DNA of 64,000 nt from Solenopsis invicta. Taxonomy: Eukaryota > Arthropoda > Insecta > Hymenoptera > Formicidae. The stretch lies in contig NC_052665.1 of assembly GCF_016802725.1 (NCBI RefSeq), positions 24,873,501 through 24,937,500 on the forward strand. The letters are read 5' to 3'. Positions 62,765-64,000 of this stretch are shown piece after piece; positions within the stretch are counted from its first letter, which is position 1, and every line of letters starts with the position of its first letter. A program made the position numbers and the translations under genes. The notes under the pieces were generated by a model. That model saw only the letters and a program-made list of their open reading frames with translations. It searched no databases and was not told the DNA's origin.

Positions 62765-63166
62765 GAACACAGTAATAAAATGTTACGCTCGTCGAGACGA
62801 GCACACAAAAACGCTCGCGCGAGCACACAGCACGAAATAACTACACTCTCTCTTTTGTACAAAAGAGCACTGACTTTAATTAAGTAATTATATACAATTT
62901 ACTTGAAGCGGAATTATCCAAATGTCGCTTGACAGCTACGCGTCCAGAACAAAAAGCGGCCGCGCTTCTTTTGTCCGATTGATAGATCTTCCTTCGGCCA
63001 GCTTCTCAAGCTCGGCCAAACGGGCACAACACATATTATTATAATTAGCAAACTGTAGTCTACAGTTGAAGTATCATTTTTACTATGAAAATAAAACAAG
63101 TGTGTATGTAAGCATATGTATATGCACATAAATTTTACTAAACTATTATCTCAAAATATTTTATAG
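62765..63166. other. Unassigned sequence with two short GC palindromes
   Basis: GCTCGTCGAGACGAGC (62788-62803) and GCTCGCGCGAGC (62814-62825) are perfect palindromes in a run of CACA spacers. A GC-richer piece lies at 62935-63030. This may be part of an LTR or DNA element. No ends could be defined. Confidence 0.35.
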
Positions 63167-63390
63167 ATGACAGATACCAACAAAGATTTTGAAAAAAAAC
63201 CTAAGGATTCATAGCAATGGACTTGTTTAGAGAATTCCTTTACAGAAGCTGAAACAGCTTTACATTTAAAAATTCCTTCAACTTTAAAAAATTTATTATT
63301 AATTAGTGGATTCAAAAATGAGATCGTTATAGCCAATATAAATGATACTGACTTAACAAAAATCGTATAATTTGCGAGAAATGAGTTATA
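63167..63390 (+). pseudogene. Decayed coding fragment, unidentified
   Basis: After TTTTATAG, a possible acceptor, the frame MTDTNKDFEKKPKDS-stop-QWTC continues LENSFTEAETALHLKIPSTL, then NLLLISGFKNEIVIANINDT and DLTKIV-stop-FARNELY. Apart from the two stops it reads as a compact helical protein piece, unlike the surrounding intergenic frames. I do not recognise the family. A relic of a transposon-associated or lineage-specific gene is the best guess. Confidence 0.3.
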
Positions 63391-63587
63391 CAGGTTGGGC
63401 TATTTTAATCCATCCACGCAAATAACTTCGAAGGTATAGGTAATAACAAAAAATAACTCTTACAAAAGTTGCATGGTTTTGAGAGGAACATAAGATAGTG
63501 TTATTAATTTGACCTTGAATAGTTGCTTCAAGGTCACGTGAAAGGCACCTTCAATTTTTTAAATGGGACTGCCTACTTTTTATTACA

Positions 63588-63782
63588 TATTCTTGTAGTT
63601 TATCTCAAAACCTTTCCAAAACACTACAAGAAAATTTATTTTTGTTGAGTGCTTTCCGAGTTGTGAGGCTTGAAAGCTACGGTGTACTGTAACTTTCAAG
63701 CGTCACAACTCGGAAAGTACTTAAAAAAAATAAACTTTCTTATAGTATTTTGGAAAAGTCTCGAAATAAGCTACAAGAATAT
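63588..63782. repeat. Palindromic repeat unit, about 195 bp
   Basis: The left end ATATTCTTGTAGTTTATCTC is mirrored by GAAATAAGCTACAAGAATAT at the right. In the middle CTTTCCGAGTTGTGAGGCTT faces AAGCGTCACAACTCGGAAAG. The centre lies near 63683. The same ends occur at 52270-52332 in a much shorter palindrome. Confidence 0.85.
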
Positions 63783-63868
63783 GCAATAACAGATACAATA
63801 TTAGAGTATCGATAGTTCCCTAATTAAAGGCTACCGGTACTTCTCTAACATTCTATATTTTTTATTAC

Positions 63869-64000
63869 ATTTTCTTGTAGCTTATTTCAAGACTTTTCCA
63901 AAACACTACAAAAAAGTTTATGTTTTTGTTAAGTACTTTCCGAGTTGTGACGCTTAAAAGTTACAGTATACCGTAGCTTTTAAGCCTCACAACTCGGAAA
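63869..64000. repeat. Second palindromic unit, cut by the window end
   Basis: It begins TTTTCTTGTAGCTTATTTCA and reaches CTTTCCGAGTTGTGACGCTT, then AAGCCTCACAACTCGGAAA at the last base. It repeats the 63588-63782 unit up to and slightly beyond its centre, so the other arm should continue to the right. Confidence 0.85.

Overview
The window looks like nuclear DNA from an insect, most likely an ant or a related hymenopteran. It is AT-rich, has spliced coding exons in place of operons, and is packed with animal-type transposable elements: mariner transposases, non-LTR retrotransposons (LINEs), BEL/Pao and gypsy LTR elements, and piggyBac-, Harbinger- and mariner-type MITEs. It also holds a short (TTAGG)n run. 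The species assignment is an inference from element families and base composition.

The one host gene I can name runs on the minus strand. Three coding exons (46272-46665, 5940-6028, 1329-1457) join in phase and match the coiled-coil part of golgin-97 (GOLGA1), a trans-Golgi tether. The N-terminal exon(s) lie above 46665, possibly outside the window. The C-terminal exons, including the expected GRIP domain, lie below position 1. The intron between the first two exons here is about 40.2 kb and holds most of the repeats described.

Layout: 1-6 kb, golgin-97 exons with two mariner copies and a MITE in the intron between them. 6-20 kb, AT-rich intron with foldback elements, a complex pyrimidine-rich tandem repeat array, paired MITEs and a dead mariner. 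20.7-39.2 kb, a head-to-tail array of four related LINEs, all on the minus strand and separated by GA/CT-rich tracts. The first copy carries two copies of a small hairpin MITE and a GC-rich retro-insert with an 11-bp target duplication. 39.2-45.5 kb, a Harbinger-like MITE, a decayed BEL/Pao element with its 3' LTR, and a nearly intact mariner. 46.3-46.7 kb, golgin exon. 47-56 kb, foldback repeats, a broken gypsy element whose gag carries SAP-type motifs, a candidate long LTR, and a half copy of a piggyBac-like repeat. 56.2-61 kb, a relatively young LINE of another family with a complete 796-codon RT frame on an extremely purine-rich strand. 61-64 kb, a complete piggyBac-like non-autonomous element and palindromic repeats that continue past the window end.

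The most unusual features are the four-member LINE array at GA/CT tracts, whose 5' ends all carry a 5' splice-site-like GTRAGTA motif and three of which also carry a clear small GC hairpin, and the 40-kb sense-oriented LINE load inside the golgin-97 intron.
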